A program made the position numbers and the translations under genes. From Paenibacillus sp. FSL W8-0186 (lineage in GTDB: Bacteria; Bacillota; Bacilli; Paenibacillales; Paenibacillaceae), in contig NZ_CP150207.1 of NCBI RefSeq assembly GCF_037969765.1, positions 5,277,501-5,341,500 of the forward strand: a DNA stretch of 64,000 bases, written 5' to 3'. Positions 1 through 9,260 of the stretch are shown here, one piece after another. Every line of letters begins with the position of its first letter. The first letter of the stretch is position 1. The notes under the pieces are model-generated. The model did no database searches. It had not been told where the DNA came from and worked only from the letters and a program-made list of their open reading frames with translations.

Positions 1-1
1 A

Positions 2-2068
2 AATACATATGATTCCGTTCGCTATAACTCACTGCAGGTGGCTCTGCATACGTCAAGCAGCATTTCCAGCGAGCTCGACCGCTGGAGCCCGGATGACATC
101 CGCAGGCTCGAACATCCTGGCAAAGGCGGTCTCGAGGAACTGCAGCGTGTGATTGAATTCTTCTCGGCCGATCGGAGCTATCATATTATGGTGCTCGATC
201 CCCGGCATGAACAAATCGTTGCTGATAGTGGAAATGATTCCCCTCAGCACTCGGTAACCAAGCTGCTGCCTTTGCCGACCAACTCGGTGATCCAGGGAGA
301 TTTATACCTGCATATGCCTGAGAAGCGGCTGCGATTGCTGCCGAATCAGGAATGGCAGGAAGCCAGCTACATTTACGGAACGACCCTGAAGCGCGTACCC
401 TTCATTCTGTACGTGATGGTTCCTCTGCAGCCGTATCAGGAGCAAATCTACAGCCAGTACTTGACGCAGTTCATTTATTTGCTGCTGTTCATGATCGCGG
501 CTGCGGTGGCCAGCAGATGGGTTACCCGCCGCCTGGTTCGGGGACTGTCGGAGCTTGCCGACATTACGACTGGACTGCCTAGCAAGGTGTATCATCTGCG
601 CAGCCTCGAATGGCCAGAAAGCCGGATTTATGAAATCCGTTCACTGACCGTGAACTTCCGGCAGATGACCAATAAATTGCTGAGCATGTTCCAGGAATCG
701 CTCACGAGCAACCAGCTTCTTCAGGAACAGACCTTCCAGCTGCAGCAATCCGAGAAGAAGCTGCAGGAGCTGGCGTATTACGATGGCTTGACCGGACTGC
801 CCAACCGTCTGCATTTTACGGAGTATATCGGTTCCCTTGGCATTCATTACGGTCCGGAGCATTCATTTGCCGTCATGTTTGCCGATTTAAACCGCTTTAA
901 GCAGATCAACGATACTTTAGGCCATGAGACGGGAGATATTCTCCTGCAAAAGGTAGCCTCCCGTTTCTCGCTGCTGGTTAGCGACCAGCTCCGCGTGTTC
1001 AGGCTTAGCGGGGATGAGTTCGTCTTTGTCTATCATTTTAATGATACCGCTTCCGTTCAGCAGGCCGCTCAAGCAATCTGCGATGCGCTGAATGAGCCCG
1101 TTACGATCAACGACGTCGTCCTGTACGTTTCCGTAAGTATTGGGATTAGTATCTATCCTTACGATGGCGATAATCTGGACTTAATTATGCGCAATGCGGA
1201 TATCGCTATGTACGTAGCCAAAGAGCAAGGGGATAGCATCTATCATTTCTATGATCAAATGATCGAGAACCAGCGCTCCGAGAACATGAAGCTGGAGAAC
1301 AGCTTGCGCAGCGCCCTTTTAACGGGTCAGTTCTCCCTGAATTATCAGCCGAAAATCGACGCGCATACAGGCCGCATCAGCGGTGCCGAGGCATTGATTC
1401 GCTGGCTTCACCCGGCATACGGATTCGTCCCTCCGGACAAATTCATACCCCTGGCCGAAACGTCGGGCATTATTATGGATATCGATGAATGGGTCGTCAC
1501 TGAGGCATGCCGCCAGAATAAAGTCTGGCAGGAGCAAGGTCTCCCGCGGTTCCCGATCGCGGTTAACCTTTCTGCACGGCATTTCTATCAAGGCAATTTG
1601 ATCGGAATGATTTCCCGCGTACTGAAGAAGACCCGGCTGGATCCACGGGATCTCATCCTCGAAATCACCGAAGGCTCGCTGATCAAAAGCGCGGAATATG
1701 TCATCAAGGTCATGGCGGATTTGCGCGCAATGGGCATCACCATTTCCCTGGATGACTTTGGCACCGGCTACTCCTCCCTGAGCCAGCTCCAGCGTCTGCC
1801 GATCCACGAGATGAAGCTCGACCGCTCGTTCATCCAGGGGCTCGCCCATGATCCGAAGAAATCGGCCATTGTGCGCGCCGTCATTGAGCTCGGCCATCAT
1901 ATGGAGCTGAATATTGTGGCCGAAGGAATCGAATCGCAGGAGGAGCTTCACTACCTGCGGAACCTGAAATGCGATCAATTCCAAGGCTATCTGTTCAGCG
2001 GCCCACTGCGGGAGAAGGAGTTTGCCCGGTTCGTGAAGCAATGGAACGGAAGCAAATGGCTCGGGTGA
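2..2068 (+). CDS. GGDEF-EAL cyclic-di-GMP signalling protein, 5'-truncated
   Basis: The frame is open to the window edge, so the true start lies upstream; the GTG at 38 has no convincing ribosome binding site and is probably internal. Counted from that GTG: the end of an extracytoplasmic sensor region (1-140), a transmembrane helix (about 145-162), a HAMP-like linker, a GGDEF domain with SGDEF at 324-328, then an EAL domain beginning EALIRW at about 451 and carrying DDFGTGYSSL and an EGIE motif. The EAL metal and catalytic motifs look intact and SGDEF is compatible with cyclase activity, so it could make and degrade c-di-GMP; the net direction cannot be read from sequence. It ends at a bidirectional terminator facing a second diguanylate cyclase. 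Confidence 0.93.
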   Translation, partial: NTYDSVRYNSLQVALHTSSSISSELDRWSPDDIRRLEHPGKGGLEELQRVIEFFSADRSYHIMVLDPRHEQIVADSGNDSPQHSVTKLLPLPTNSVIQGDLYLHMPEKRLRLLPNQEWQEASYIYGTTLKRVPFILYVMVPLQPYQEQIYSQYLTQFIYLLLFMIAAAVASRWVTRRLVRGLSELADITTGLPSKVYHLRSLEWPESRIYEIRSLTVNFRQMTNKLLSMFQESLTSNQLLQEQTFQLQQSEKKLQELAYYDGLTGLPNRLHFTEYIGSLGIHYGPEHSFAVMFADLNRFKQINDTLGHETGDILLQKVASRFSLLVSDQLRVFRLSGDEFVFVYHFNDTASVQQAAQAICDALNEPVTINDVVLYVSVSIGISIYPYDGDNLDLIMRNADIAMYVAKEQGDSIYHFYDQMIENQRSENMKLENSLRSALLTGQFSLNYQPKIDAHTGRISGAEALIRWLHPAYGFVPPDKFIPLAETSGIIMDIDEWVVTEACRQNKVWQEQGLPRFPIAVNLSARHFYQGNLIGMISRVLKKTRLDPRDLILEITEGSLIKSAEYVIKVMADLRAMGITISLDDFGTGYSSLSQLQRLPIHEMKLDRSFIQGLAHDPKKSAIVRAVIELGHHMELNIVAEGIESQEELHYLRNLKCDQFQGYLFSGPLREKEFARFVKQWNGSKWLG

Positions 2069-2090
2069 CCCGCACAAGCAAAACAAACAA

Positions 2091-2117
2091 AAACCTCGCC
2101 GAGTGGCGAGGTTTTAA
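2091..2117. terminator. Bidirectional intrinsic terminator
   Basis: Seven-bp stem CCTCGCC/GGCGAGG with loop GAGT, preceded by A residues and followed by TTTT. It works in both directions for the convergent genes ending at 2068 (+) and 2133 (-). Confidence 0.85.
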
Positions 2118-2132
2118 TTTATAATTCCGCGT

Positions 2133-3533
2133 TTATGCTTCATGCGAAGCCACGCCTTCCTGCTGCGATAAATACTGCCGCACCCGGCTCTTCTTTGCGC
2201 CGTACATCGCTTCATCCGCCTGCCGGATCATTTCCTCCAGGTCCCCGGTGCCGCTTGGCGCCACACTGAAACCGATGCTCGCACCAGCGGTCAGCCGGTA
2301 ACCCTGATACAAATACCCTTCGGACAGGCTCGCTTTAATGCGGTCAGCCACCTTAACCACCCGGGTTTCGTCTATGTCTACCAGCAGCACGAGAAACTCG
2401 TCCCCGCCGAGGCGGCATACCATATCCTGCTCACGCACAATGCCAGTCAGTCTATTCGCAATATCCTTTAACAGCAAATCCCCTGCATCATGGCCAAAAG
2501 TGTCGTTCACTTCCTTGAAGTCATTCAGATCGATAAATAGAACCGCCAGCGAAAGCTTTCCCTGACTTGCATATTCTTCGAAACGCTTGCTGAACAGCGT
2601 ACGGTTTGGCAGCCCCGTCAGCTCGTCATGGTAAGCCAGATGCTCAATCTTCTCCTCCATCTGCTTCCGGTCGGTAATATCGATCATGACGCCTTCAAGA
2701 CGTACCATATGGTTCAAATGGTTAAAATACGGCGTGCCGCGGTTTTGCACCCATTTCACCGTGCCGTTGCGGCAGATAATGCGGTATTCGCTTACCGCGC
2801 TGCGCCGGCCGATAATCATCTCCTGCTGAAACTTATGAAACTGCTCCTCATCCTCGGGGTATACCAATTCATCGAACTGATTGGAATTGCTTCTGAACGA
2901 CTTGGCGGAGAAGCCAGTCAATTGCTCGAAGCCATCCGACACATCGGCCTTCATCGTGCTTAAATCAAGCGTCCAAATGCCGATAGAGACGCTGTCCAGA
3001 ATCGTTCTCAGCCGTTCTTCGCTTTGTCCCGCCCGGCGCCAAAGATTACGCGTCAGCTTCGTATGGATCACCGAAAAGGCTGTAATAAACACGCCGTAAG
3101 AGATTAAGTAAGACACTTCCCTGCCCTGCAGACCAGGAAAAAGCACCTCCTGGTAGGCAAAGAAAAAATACACCGAAGAGAGGATAAATAAAATCCCGGA
3201 GAGGAGCACCGCCCGAAAGTCATGATAAAATAAGCTCAGTAGAGGTGCAAGGGCCATGAATATAAAATTCGGCAGATAAGGATCGCCTGTGATCAAAAAG
3301 TAGAAGAACACAAAGAGGAAACACACAGTCAGCAGCATGGTGAAAGAGGCCCAGCGTTTCTGCAGCACTACCCCTGTCAGGAGCGCAAGCAGAATCAGTC
3401 CGACCAGAGGATATACGGGAGCCAGCTTCCCTTCAACAATCAGGTTAACAATATTGGCAATGGCAAAAAATCCCCATAATATTTTCAGCATCAGCATGTT
3501 TTTTTGATGGATGAGTTCAGCTTCTTTATGCAT
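2133..3533 (-). CDS. Membrane PAS-GGDEF diguanylate cyclase
   Basis: 466 residues. The N-terminal ~165 residues form about six hydrophobic helices (a MASE-like membrane sensor, specific family unassigned). A PAS domain follows (about 175-290, LRTILDSVSIGIW onward), then a GGDEF domain with the intact signature RLGGDEF and the upstream HDELTGLPNR motif. No EAL domain is present, so this is predicted to synthesise c-di-GMP from two GTP. The ATG at 3533 follows AAGGAAAG at good spacing. It is monocistronic and converges with the GGDEF-EAL gene. The signal sensed is unknown. Confidence 0.92.
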   Translation of the reverse strand: MHKEAELIHQKNMLMLKILWGFFAIANIVNLIVEGKLAPVYPLVGLILLALLTGVVLQKRWASFTMLLTVCFLFVFFYFLITGDPYLPNFIFMALAPLLSLFYHDFRAVLLSGILFILSSVYFFFAYQEVLFPGLQGREVSYLISYGVFITAFSVIHTKLTRNLWRRAGQSEERLRTILDSVSIGIWTLDLSTMKADVSDGFEQLTGFSAKSFRSNSNQFDELVYPEDEEQFHKFQQEMIIGRRSAVSEYRIICRNGTVKWVQNRGTPYFNHLNHMVRLEGVMIDITDRKQMEEKIEHLAYHDELTGLPNRTLFSKRFEEYASQGKLSLAVLFIDLNDFKEVNDTFGHDAGDLLLKDIANRLTGIVREQDMVCRLGGDEFLVLLVDIDETRVVKVADRIKASLSEGYLYQGYRLTAGASIGFSVAPSGTGDLEEMIRQADEAMYGAKKSRVRQYLSQQEGVASHEA

Positions 3534-3645
3534 TCATTTCACTCTTTCCTTGAATAGGCATAATGAACTACGTGTTAAATTATAGTATACCTGATCAGCA
3601 TTTTTTTGCTAGACGCATCTTAGAAATGGACATCATTGACAACGG

Positions 3646-3686
3646 ACAGCGCCCCATCCCGCTTCTTCGGCTGGATGGGGCGCTGT
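3646..3686 (-). terminator. Strong GC-rich hairpin, probable terminator
   Basis: Fourteen-bp inverted repeat ACAGCGCCCCATCC/GGATGGGGCGCTGT with a 13-nt loop, just after the minus-strand gene ending at 3736. It lacks a clear T tract on either side, so termination is inferred from stem strength and position only. Confidence 0.55.
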
Positions 3687-3735
3687 GTCTACCTTCTATC
3701 TATTTGGGCTTAGCTTGCTGCTGAGAGTATGCATC

Positions 3736-4263
3736 TTACGGTATATATTGCTGCACCATTTCGACGATAAGGCCGTCCTTCACCGTAATATGGAAAGGAA
3801 AGTCGCGGACATCGATCCATTCGGTATTCTGGAGAATGTTCTGGAATTGCTCCAAAGTAATCAGCTCGCCCCAACGAATATCCATATCCTCCACATCCCC
3901 CGTACGGTCATAAATCTGCATGAGGATTTTGACATCCTGCGCCACCTTGTAGCTAGTCAGCTCATGATCCTCATTGACGATATAGTATCCGTCCGGCGGC
4001 CCATCAATTCCTGCGTCCGGTTCATGCTCCAGAAAGGCCTGTTCAGCGGCCTCCCCTTCGTACCACTGGATTTCATCCGCAACCAGCTCATGTTTGCCGT
4101 TCGCCACAGTGTTCAACTGCTCAATATACACGACCTTGGTGTCAGGCGTCTGCTCGACCGGCGCATATCGCGGCTCCGCTGCCCCCGAACTGGACGTACT
4201 AAACGAAGACATCACGACGATAAGGACTAAAGGGATCATTACAGCCAGCCATTTTTTCAACAT
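3736..4263 (-). CDS. Predicted secreted protein of unknown function
   Basis: 175 residues from an ATG preceded by AAGGCGGGAG; an in-frame ATG 33 bases upstream has no such site and would put the binding site inside the gene. The N-terminus (MLKKWLAVMIPLVLIVVM) is a signal peptide or membrane anchor without a lipobox cysteine. The mature part is acidic and Pro/Gln/Glu-rich at first, then about 130 residues of mixed alpha/beta character ending DGLIVEMVQQYIP. I do not recognise the family. It is a single gene with a hairpin downstream and a long AT-rich upstream region (4264-4445) in which I see no gene. Confidence 0.75.
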   Translation of the reverse strand: MLKKWLAVMIPLVLIVVMSSFSTSSSGAAEPRYAPVEQTPDTKVVYIEQLNTVANGKHELVADEIQWYEGEAAEQAFLEHEPDAGIDGPPDGYYIVNEDHELTSYKVAQDVKILMQIYDRTGDVEDMDIRWGELITLEQFQNILQNTEWIDVRDFPFHITVKDGLIVEMVQQYIP

Positions 4264-4445
4264 TGCGTTCTCCCGCCTTTCAAGTCTTCGAGACATATAT
4301 AGTTAAAAGTCTATACCCTTTTATAACCATTTTCAGGTCGTTCAAACTAAAATGAAATGATTTCATCCTAATTATATGTTTTGGCGGGAGCAAAAGGGTC
4401 TCAATTATGTTAAAAGGGATGACAATATTTTATTTATTTCATTCA

Positions 4446-5756
4446 TCAATGGGCCGGAAAAAACGCCAGCTGAACGATGAAGATTAACCCGAAAATGTAG
4501 AGCAGCGGGTGAACCTCTCTGCCTTTCCCGCTAACGAGCTTCAGAACCGGGTAGGTAATGAAGCCGACCGCAATTCCCGTGGCAATGCTGGCCGTGAGCG
4601 GCATCATTAACAGAATGGCGAAGGCCGGAAAAGCCTCGTCGAATTTCTTCCATTCAATTCTCGCCAGCCCTTCCATCATGAAGCAGCCCACGATAATAAG
4701 CGCCGGCGCCGTTATTGCCGGAAGCGAGGATATCGCCCCCACAAGCGGGGAAATAAACATGGACAACGCCAGCAAAACTGCCACAACGAGCGAGGTCAAC
4801 CCGGTTCGCCCGCCTGCGGCCACGCCCGTGGTCGATTCGATGTAGGCCGTCGTCGGACTCGTTCCAAACAACGAGCCTACGGTCGTTGCCGTCGCGTCGG
4901 CAAGCAGAGCGGACTTGGCTCGCGGAAACTCGCCGTTCTTCATCGCCCCCGTCTGCTCGGCTACCCCGATCAACGTACCGGTCGTATCAAAGAGCGTGAC
5001 AAGCAGGAAGGCGAACACCGTCGCATACAACCCCTGGCTGAATACGCCGGGCACATCCATGTCAAAGAACACGGGAGCCGGCGGGGAAGAGACAAAGCCG
5101 TCAAAGGTCAGCTGATGCGTAAAATAACCAACCAGCGCCGTAAGAGCCATTCCGATGAACAGCGCTCCCGTAATTCGCCGTGCCAGCAGGATCAAGGTAA
5201 CAAACAGGCCGAAGATCGTCAGCAGCGTGACGGAGCGGTGCAAATCCCCAAAGGTCACCAAATTATCCGGATTCGCTACAACGATACCGGACATCCGTAA
5301 TCCAAGAAAAGCTATAAACAAGCCAATCCCTGCCGTAATCCCGAATTTGAGCGAATCGGGAATGGCGCGGATCAGCGCTTCCCGCAGCGGCGTCAGACTG
5401 AGCAGCAGAAACAGAATCCCGGCGATAAATACCGTACCAAGCACCGTCTGATACGTTAGCCCAGTAGAAGCCACTACGCTTGTAAAATAAGCATTAAGAC
5501 CCATACCCGGTGCAATCGCAATCGGGTGTTTGGCGAACAGCGCCATAAAGAGAGTACCGACGACCGCGGAAATGACGGTAGCCATGAAGACTTGCTTGAA
5601 CGGAATCCCTGCCGCAGAGAGAATCGCCGGGTTGACGACCAGGATATACGCCATAGCCAGAAATGTCGTAATGCCGGCCAGCACCTCGGTCTTGACGTTC
5701 GTTCCGTGCTGCTCCAGCTTAAAATATTTATTTAGAGCCTTGTTCATATCAATCAT
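4446..5756 (-). CDS. NCS2-family purine permease (PbuG/PbuO type)
   Basis: Polytopic transporter of about 436 residues with 12-14 predicted helices. The opening NKALNKYFKLEQHGTNVKTE and the following GITTFLAMAYILVVNPAIL are typical of the AzgA-like guanine/hypoxanthine/adenine permeases of the NCS2 group. It should import a purine base with protons. The ATG at 5756 follows AAGGGAG; a TTG further upstream would place that site inside the gene. The leader between 5756 and 5880 is structured (separate entry), suggesting regulation at RNA level. Substrate (guanine/hypoxanthine or adenine) cannot be settled from sequence. Confidence 0.9.
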   Translation of the reverse strand: MIDMNKALNKYFKLEQHGTNVKTEVLAGITTFLAMAYILVVNPAILSAAGIPFKQVFMATVISAVVGTLFMALFAKHPIAIAPGMGLNAYFTSVVASTGLTYQTVLGTVFIAGILFLLLSLTPLREALIRAIPDSLKFGITAGIGLFIAFLGLRMSGIVVANPDNLVTFGDLHRSVTLLTIFGLFVTLILLARRITGALFIGMALTALVGYFTHQLTFDGFVSSPPAPVFFDMDVPGVFSQGLYATVFAFLLVTLFDTTGTLIGVAEQTGAMKNGEFPRAKSALLADATATTVGSLFGTSPTTAYIESTTGVAAGGRTGLTSLVVAVLLALSMFISPLVGAISSLPAITAPALIIVGCFMMEGLARIEWKKFDEAFPAFAILLMMPLTASIATGIAVGFITYPVLKLVSGKGREVHPLLYIFGLIFIVQLAFFPAH

Positions 5757-5871
5757 AGTTCTCCCTTCTGTCAAAAGGCGTTATGTATTAGTATTAACCA
5801 TTTTGAACCTCCCTTATTTTCCAGTGATCGCGCTTGTTAGTCAAGCCTGATTCTCACGTTATCCAAAGGTT
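5757..5871 (-). promoter_or_regulatory. Structured 5' leader of the purine permease gene
   Basis: On the minus strand, AACCT (5867-5871) can pair with AGGTT (5806-5810), enclosing an extended hairpin: GTGA-(gaa)-TC pairs with GATCAC, then GCTTG/CAAGC around loop ACTAA (5824-5857). Further down, CCTT of CCTTTTG can pair with the AAGG of the ribosome binding site (5761-5778). The layout resembles a cis-regulatory RNA, but the conserved core of the purine riboswitch is not there and I cannot assign it to a known class. Confidence 0.35.
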
Positions 5872-6001
5872 TGTTCTCAAATTCACAAATAATATAGTAT
5901 AATCTCATTAACTAGATTTAATAGGCCGTTCGAACTATAGACACGAACGAACCCGATTATCACTGAACAGACATACGAAGTTAAGTTAAAAGGAGCCAAC
6001 T

Positions 6002-6757
6002 ATGATGACTAGTAACGGTAAGCAGCAGAAATTCGCCCTAATCACGGGGGGCAGCCGAGGCATCGGCAAAGCGATTACGCTGGAGTTCGCCAAATCCGGC
6101 ATTCATGTCATGATCAATTATTATGGCGATGATAAGGAAGCGGCCGATGTAAAGCGGCAGGCTGAATCCTATGGCGTGCGGGCAGAGGTGTTCCATGCGG
6201 ATGTTAGCGACTCGGCCCAGGTCAAGGAGATGTTCGCGGCGGTTGACGAACATTTCGGAAGGCTCGATATTCTGGTGAACAACGCAGGCATTGCCCAGGC
6301 GGTAAAAGTAACCGAGATGACCGATGAACAGTGGGATCGCATGCTCAAAATCCATCTATACGGCGCCTTCTATACTTCCCGCGAAGCAGCGTCCCGCATG
6401 CTGGCCCAGAAGGCCGGAAAAATCATTAACGTCACTTCCGACCTGGCCAGCCAAGGAAGTGCGGAGCTAGCGCATTACTCGGCCGCGAAGGGCGGCGTCA
6501 CTTCACTGACGAAATCGCTGGCAAAAGAGCTTGCTCCTTTTGTGCTCGTGAATGCCGTGGCGCCGGGCGGTACCTTCTCCGATGTCCGTTCATCGCTCGA
6601 GGAAGGAACACACAGCGGGGATTCCCGTCATCTGCTGGGCCGGTTGGCGTTCCCTCAGGAGATTGCGAGATCGGTGATGTTTCTCGCTTCGGACGATGCC
6701 AACATATACACCGGGCAGGTGCTGGGCGCTAACGGCGGCAGCGTGATGAACGGGTAA
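6002..6757 (+). CDS. SDR oxidoreductase, FabG-like
   Basis: 251 residues, a classical short-chain dehydrogenase. It shows the NAD(P)-binding GGSRGIG motif near residue 17, NNAG at about 88-91, the catalytic Ser region (NVTSDLASQ), and YSAAK with the catalytic Tyr and Lys. The C-terminus ends FLASDDANIYTGQVLGANGG, typical of the FabG branch. Resemblance to 3-oxoacyl-ACP reductases is general; as an isolated paralog the substrate is unknown. AAAAGGAG precedes a tandem ATG-ATG start. A TATAAT element lies at 5898-5903, without a good -35. It is followed by an intrinsic terminator. Confidence 0.88.
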   Translation: MMTSNGKQQKFALITGGSRGIGKAITLEFAKSGIHVMINYYGDDKEAADVKRQAESYGVRAEVFHADVSDSAQVKEMFAAVDEHFGRLDILVNNAGIAQAVKVTEMTDEQWDRMLKIHLYGAFYTSREAASRMLAQKAGKIINVTSDLASQGSAELAHYSAAKGGVTSLTKSLAKELAPFVLVNAVAPGGTFSDVRSSLEEGTHSGDSRHLLGRLAFPQEIARSVMFLASDDANIYTGQVLGANGGSVMNG

Positions 6758-6807
6758 TACGACATGGATGCCGAGCTTATTGCAGGTCAGGATTTATAGA
6801 TAATCCA

Positions 6808-6850
6808 AAATCGGATACATCACGATCTAGAGATGTTACCCGATTTTTTG
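6808..6850 (+). terminator. Intrinsic terminator after the SDR gene
   Basis: Outer stem AAATCGG/CCGATTT with an inner ACATC/GATGT stem, followed by a run of six T. Confidence 0.8.
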
Positions 6851-6964
6851 TCGAGACCGTTTATTTTTGCAGAAAAAGAGGGAGAGGAGAAGACATGAAA
6901 CGGGTTTGTTCGACTGGAGTGGACATTATACAGGCCGATCTCATTTTTCAAAATAAAATAACCG

Positions 6965-8041
6965 TTAGTTCAGCCCAAATAGAAACAATGTTCCATAACC
7001 TAGCACCGTCAAACCGACCGACCCGAGCAGCCCTGCCCAGAATGGCTTAATCCCCAGCCGGCGGAATACAGCCAGATCGACCCCAAGCCCCAGCCCGGCC
7101 ATGGCTACGGCAATCAGCAAATAAGCGGCTGCCACGATCAAACTGGCTGCATTACCGGGAATAACCCCCAGCGTATTCACTCCGCTCATGAGAAGAAATC
7201 CAAGGATAAACCAGGGAATTTGAATCTTCTGTCTGGTCTCCTCCGCCGCTGGCTGGGCATCACAGCTTGCCGATTGCCGGGCTTGCCGTTCCTTGCGGCG
7301 CATCCACATGCCCAGCCCAAGCGATACCGGCACAAGCATGGCTACCCGCGCCAGCTTAACGACAACAGCGATATCCTCGGCTTCTCTTCCTCCAGGCGCC
7401 GCTGCGGCGATGACATGAGCTATTTCGTGCAGCGTAGCTCCTGCGAATACCCCGTAGCCGTGAGCGGACAGACCCAACAGCGGATATAGAAGGCTGTAAA
7501 TCAAAGTGAACAAGGTACCCAGAATAGCAACGACAGCCGCTCCGATCGCTGTCTCTTCGTCTTTGGCCTGTACCTGCGGTGCTATGGCGACGACCGCGGC
7601 AGCTCCGCATATCGCGGTTCCGCAGGCGGTCAGAAGCCCAAGCTTACCGGAAATCTTCATCCATTTCGCCAGGCTGGCCACAACGGCGATCGTAAATGCA
7701 ATATGGAGCACCGCCATAACAAGCACCTTCGGACCTGCTTGAATAATACTTTGTAAGTTAAGCCTCATCCCGAGCATAATAATCCCGAGGCGAAGCAATT
7801 TTTTGCTGGAAAAGGAGACGCCGCCCGCAATCCGCTCGGGAACGCCGACGGCCGACCGCCAAACCAGTCCAAGCATAATAGCGATCACGAGATGTCCCAT
7901 TACGCCTAGCAGCGGCAAGCTGGATAAATACTTCGCCGCCACAGCCAGCAGCACAGTTAATCCGATGCCCTGCACAAAACCGATGCCCTGTCTCCGTTTG
8001 AACGGTACAACCTTCGCCTGTGACTGTACAGTTTGTGCCAT
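6965..8041 (-). CDS. YeiH/UPF0324 family putative sulfate/organic-anion exporter
   Basis: 358 residues from an ATG preceded by GGAGTG; the longer frame (to 8143) has no ribosome binding site. About ten hydrophobic helices. The segments GHLVIAIMLGLVWR and LLRLGIIMLGMRLNLQSI, and the central TACGTAICGAAAVVAIAP, are typical of the Cons_hypoth698 family (YeiH/YadS). E. coli YeiH is annotated as a putative sulfate exporter; function is not firmly established. It is transcribed divergently from a LysR regulator, the same pairing as yeiH-yeiE in enterobacteria, which suggests that regulator controls it. Confidence 0.88.
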   Translation of the reverse strand: MAQTVQSQAKVVPFKRRQGIGFVQGIGLTVLLAVAAKYLSSLPLLGVMGHLVIAIMLGLVWRSAVGVPERIAGGVSFSSKKLLRLGIIMLGMRLNLQSIIQAGPKVLVMAVLHIAFTIAVVASLAKWMKISGKLGLLTACGTAICGAAAVVAIAPQVQAKDEETAIGAAVVAILGTLFTLIYSLLYPLLGLSAHGYGVFAGATLHEIAHVIAAAAPGGREAEDIAVVVKLARVAMLVPVSLGLGMWMRRKERQARQSASCDAQPAAEETRQKIQIPWFILGFLLMSGVNTLGVIPGNAASLIVAAAYLLIAVAMAGLGLGVDLAVFRRLGIKPFWAGLLGSVGLTVLGYGTLFLFGLN

Positions 8042-8269
8042 GAAAATCACTCCAAGACTCGTATTGTCGAACCAGCGCTGATTCATGTTTACTATAAATC
8101 CATGCACGCCGGATGTGAAATACGAATCTGCTATCTGAACCATAAGCAGGACTGATGATTCGGGACGATATCCTTATTCCGGGTTCAAAACGAAAGGATC
8201 ATGGCACCGGATAGATTGAGACTCATCTCGAAGAAGGCTACAATGGGATTATCGAAAGGGGAAGTGAAT

Positions 8270-9202
8270 ATGATCGTCGACACCCTGCGTGTCTTTGTTA
8301 CGGTTGCAGAACAACGTCATTTCTCAAAGGCCGCAGAACTTCTAAACATGTCCCAGCCTGGCGTTAGCCAGCATATTCGCAATATGGAGAACGAGCTCGG
8401 CACGAAACTGATGCTGCGCTCACCCAAACAGGTGAAATTGACAGAGGAAGGAACCATCCTATACCGGAAAGCCAAACAGATTTTAAGCCTGTACGAGGAA
8501 GCGAAGCAGCAAATCCATTTGCTGCATGAAGTGGTAACCGGCTCGATTCAAATCGGCGCCAGCTTTACGATCGGGGAATATATTCTGCCTCGGCTTCTCG
8601 CTAAATTTGCCGGACAGTATCCGGAGGTCGATCTTCAACTGACGATCGGCAATACGGAGGAAATCGTGGCGGGAATCCGCTCCAACGATCTCGATCTTGC
8701 GCTCGTAGAGGGCACTGTGGAAGAACATCCTGATTTGATCATCACTCCTTACATGCAGGATGAAATGATCGTTGTGGCGGCGAGGAATCACCCGTTAGCT
8801 GCGGCAGCGGCATTGGAGCCGGCTGACCTGGCCAATCAAAATTGGATCATCCGCGAAATCGGTTCGGGCACCCGCGCCTTTAGCGATCATTTCCTGCAGG
8901 CGAACGGATTGACCCCCAAGCGGTCCTATGTATTCAATAGCAGCCAGGGCGTGAAAGAGGCGGTTTCGGCAGGCCTGGGGATTGCCGTACTCTCGCGCCT
9001 GGCCGTCCGCAAGGAGCTGGGGAACGGGGAGCTCTGCGAGCTGGCAGTAAGCGGACCAGCCATGAAGCGGGAGCTGTCCGTCATTCGCAACAGACAAGGC
9101 TCCCTCACCTTGGCGGCCGAGATGTTCCAGCGGGAGGTACAGGAGCGGCAGCAGGCGGCGGAATGGACCTGTGATTTACCCGAACTGGCCGACCAACTCT
9201 AA
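8270..9202 (+). CDS. LysR-family transcriptional regulator (YeiE/CysL-like)
   Basis: 310 residues from an ATG preceded by GAAAGGGGAAG; longer in-frame starts lack a site. N-terminal winged HTH (residues 1-60: LRVFVTVAEQRHFSKAAELLNMSQPGVSQHI), then a LysR substrate-binding domain from about residue 90. The HTH is of the type seen in YeiE and CysL, regulators tied to sulfur metabolism. The divergent position relative to the yeiH-like gene (228-bp gap between starts) supports control of that gene. The co-inducer is unknown. Confidence 0.9.
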   Translation: MIVDTLRVFVTVAEQRHFSKAAELLNMSQPGVSQHIRNMENELGTKLMLRSPKQVKLTEEGTILYRKAKQILSLYEEAKQQIHLLHEVVTGSIQIGASFTIGEYILPRLLAKFAGQYPEVDLQLTIGNTEEIVAGIRSNDLDLALVEGTVEEHPDLIITPYMQDEMIVVAARNHPLAAAAALEPADLANQNWIIREIGSGTRAFSDHFLQANGLTPKRSYVFNSSQGVKEAVSAGLGIAVLSRLAVRKELGNGELCELAVSGPAMKRELSVIRNRQGSLTLAAEMFQREVQERQQAAEWTCDLPELADQL

Positions 9203-9260
9203 GCTCAAGGCGTACGCCAGGTTGCCAGCGGGCGCAGGAAGCCGCCTTGAGGACTGGCCC

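Noticed and set aside
1319..2086. Long antisense ORF (255 codons) under the EAL domain
   Set aside because: It lies wholly opposite a clear EAL coding region, has no ribosome binding site or protein motif, and reflects codon bias of the opposite strand.
5757..5880. Classical purine (guanine/adenine) riboswitch
   Set aside because: The conserved junction and loop bases of that aptamer were not found in the leader, although the leader is structured.
6895..7050. 51-codon ORF (+) with AGGAG before its ATG
   Set aside because: Two-thirds of it overlaps the conserved 3' end of the yeiH-like gene on the other strand, the rest has no recognisable motif, and it follows a terminator with no visible promoter.
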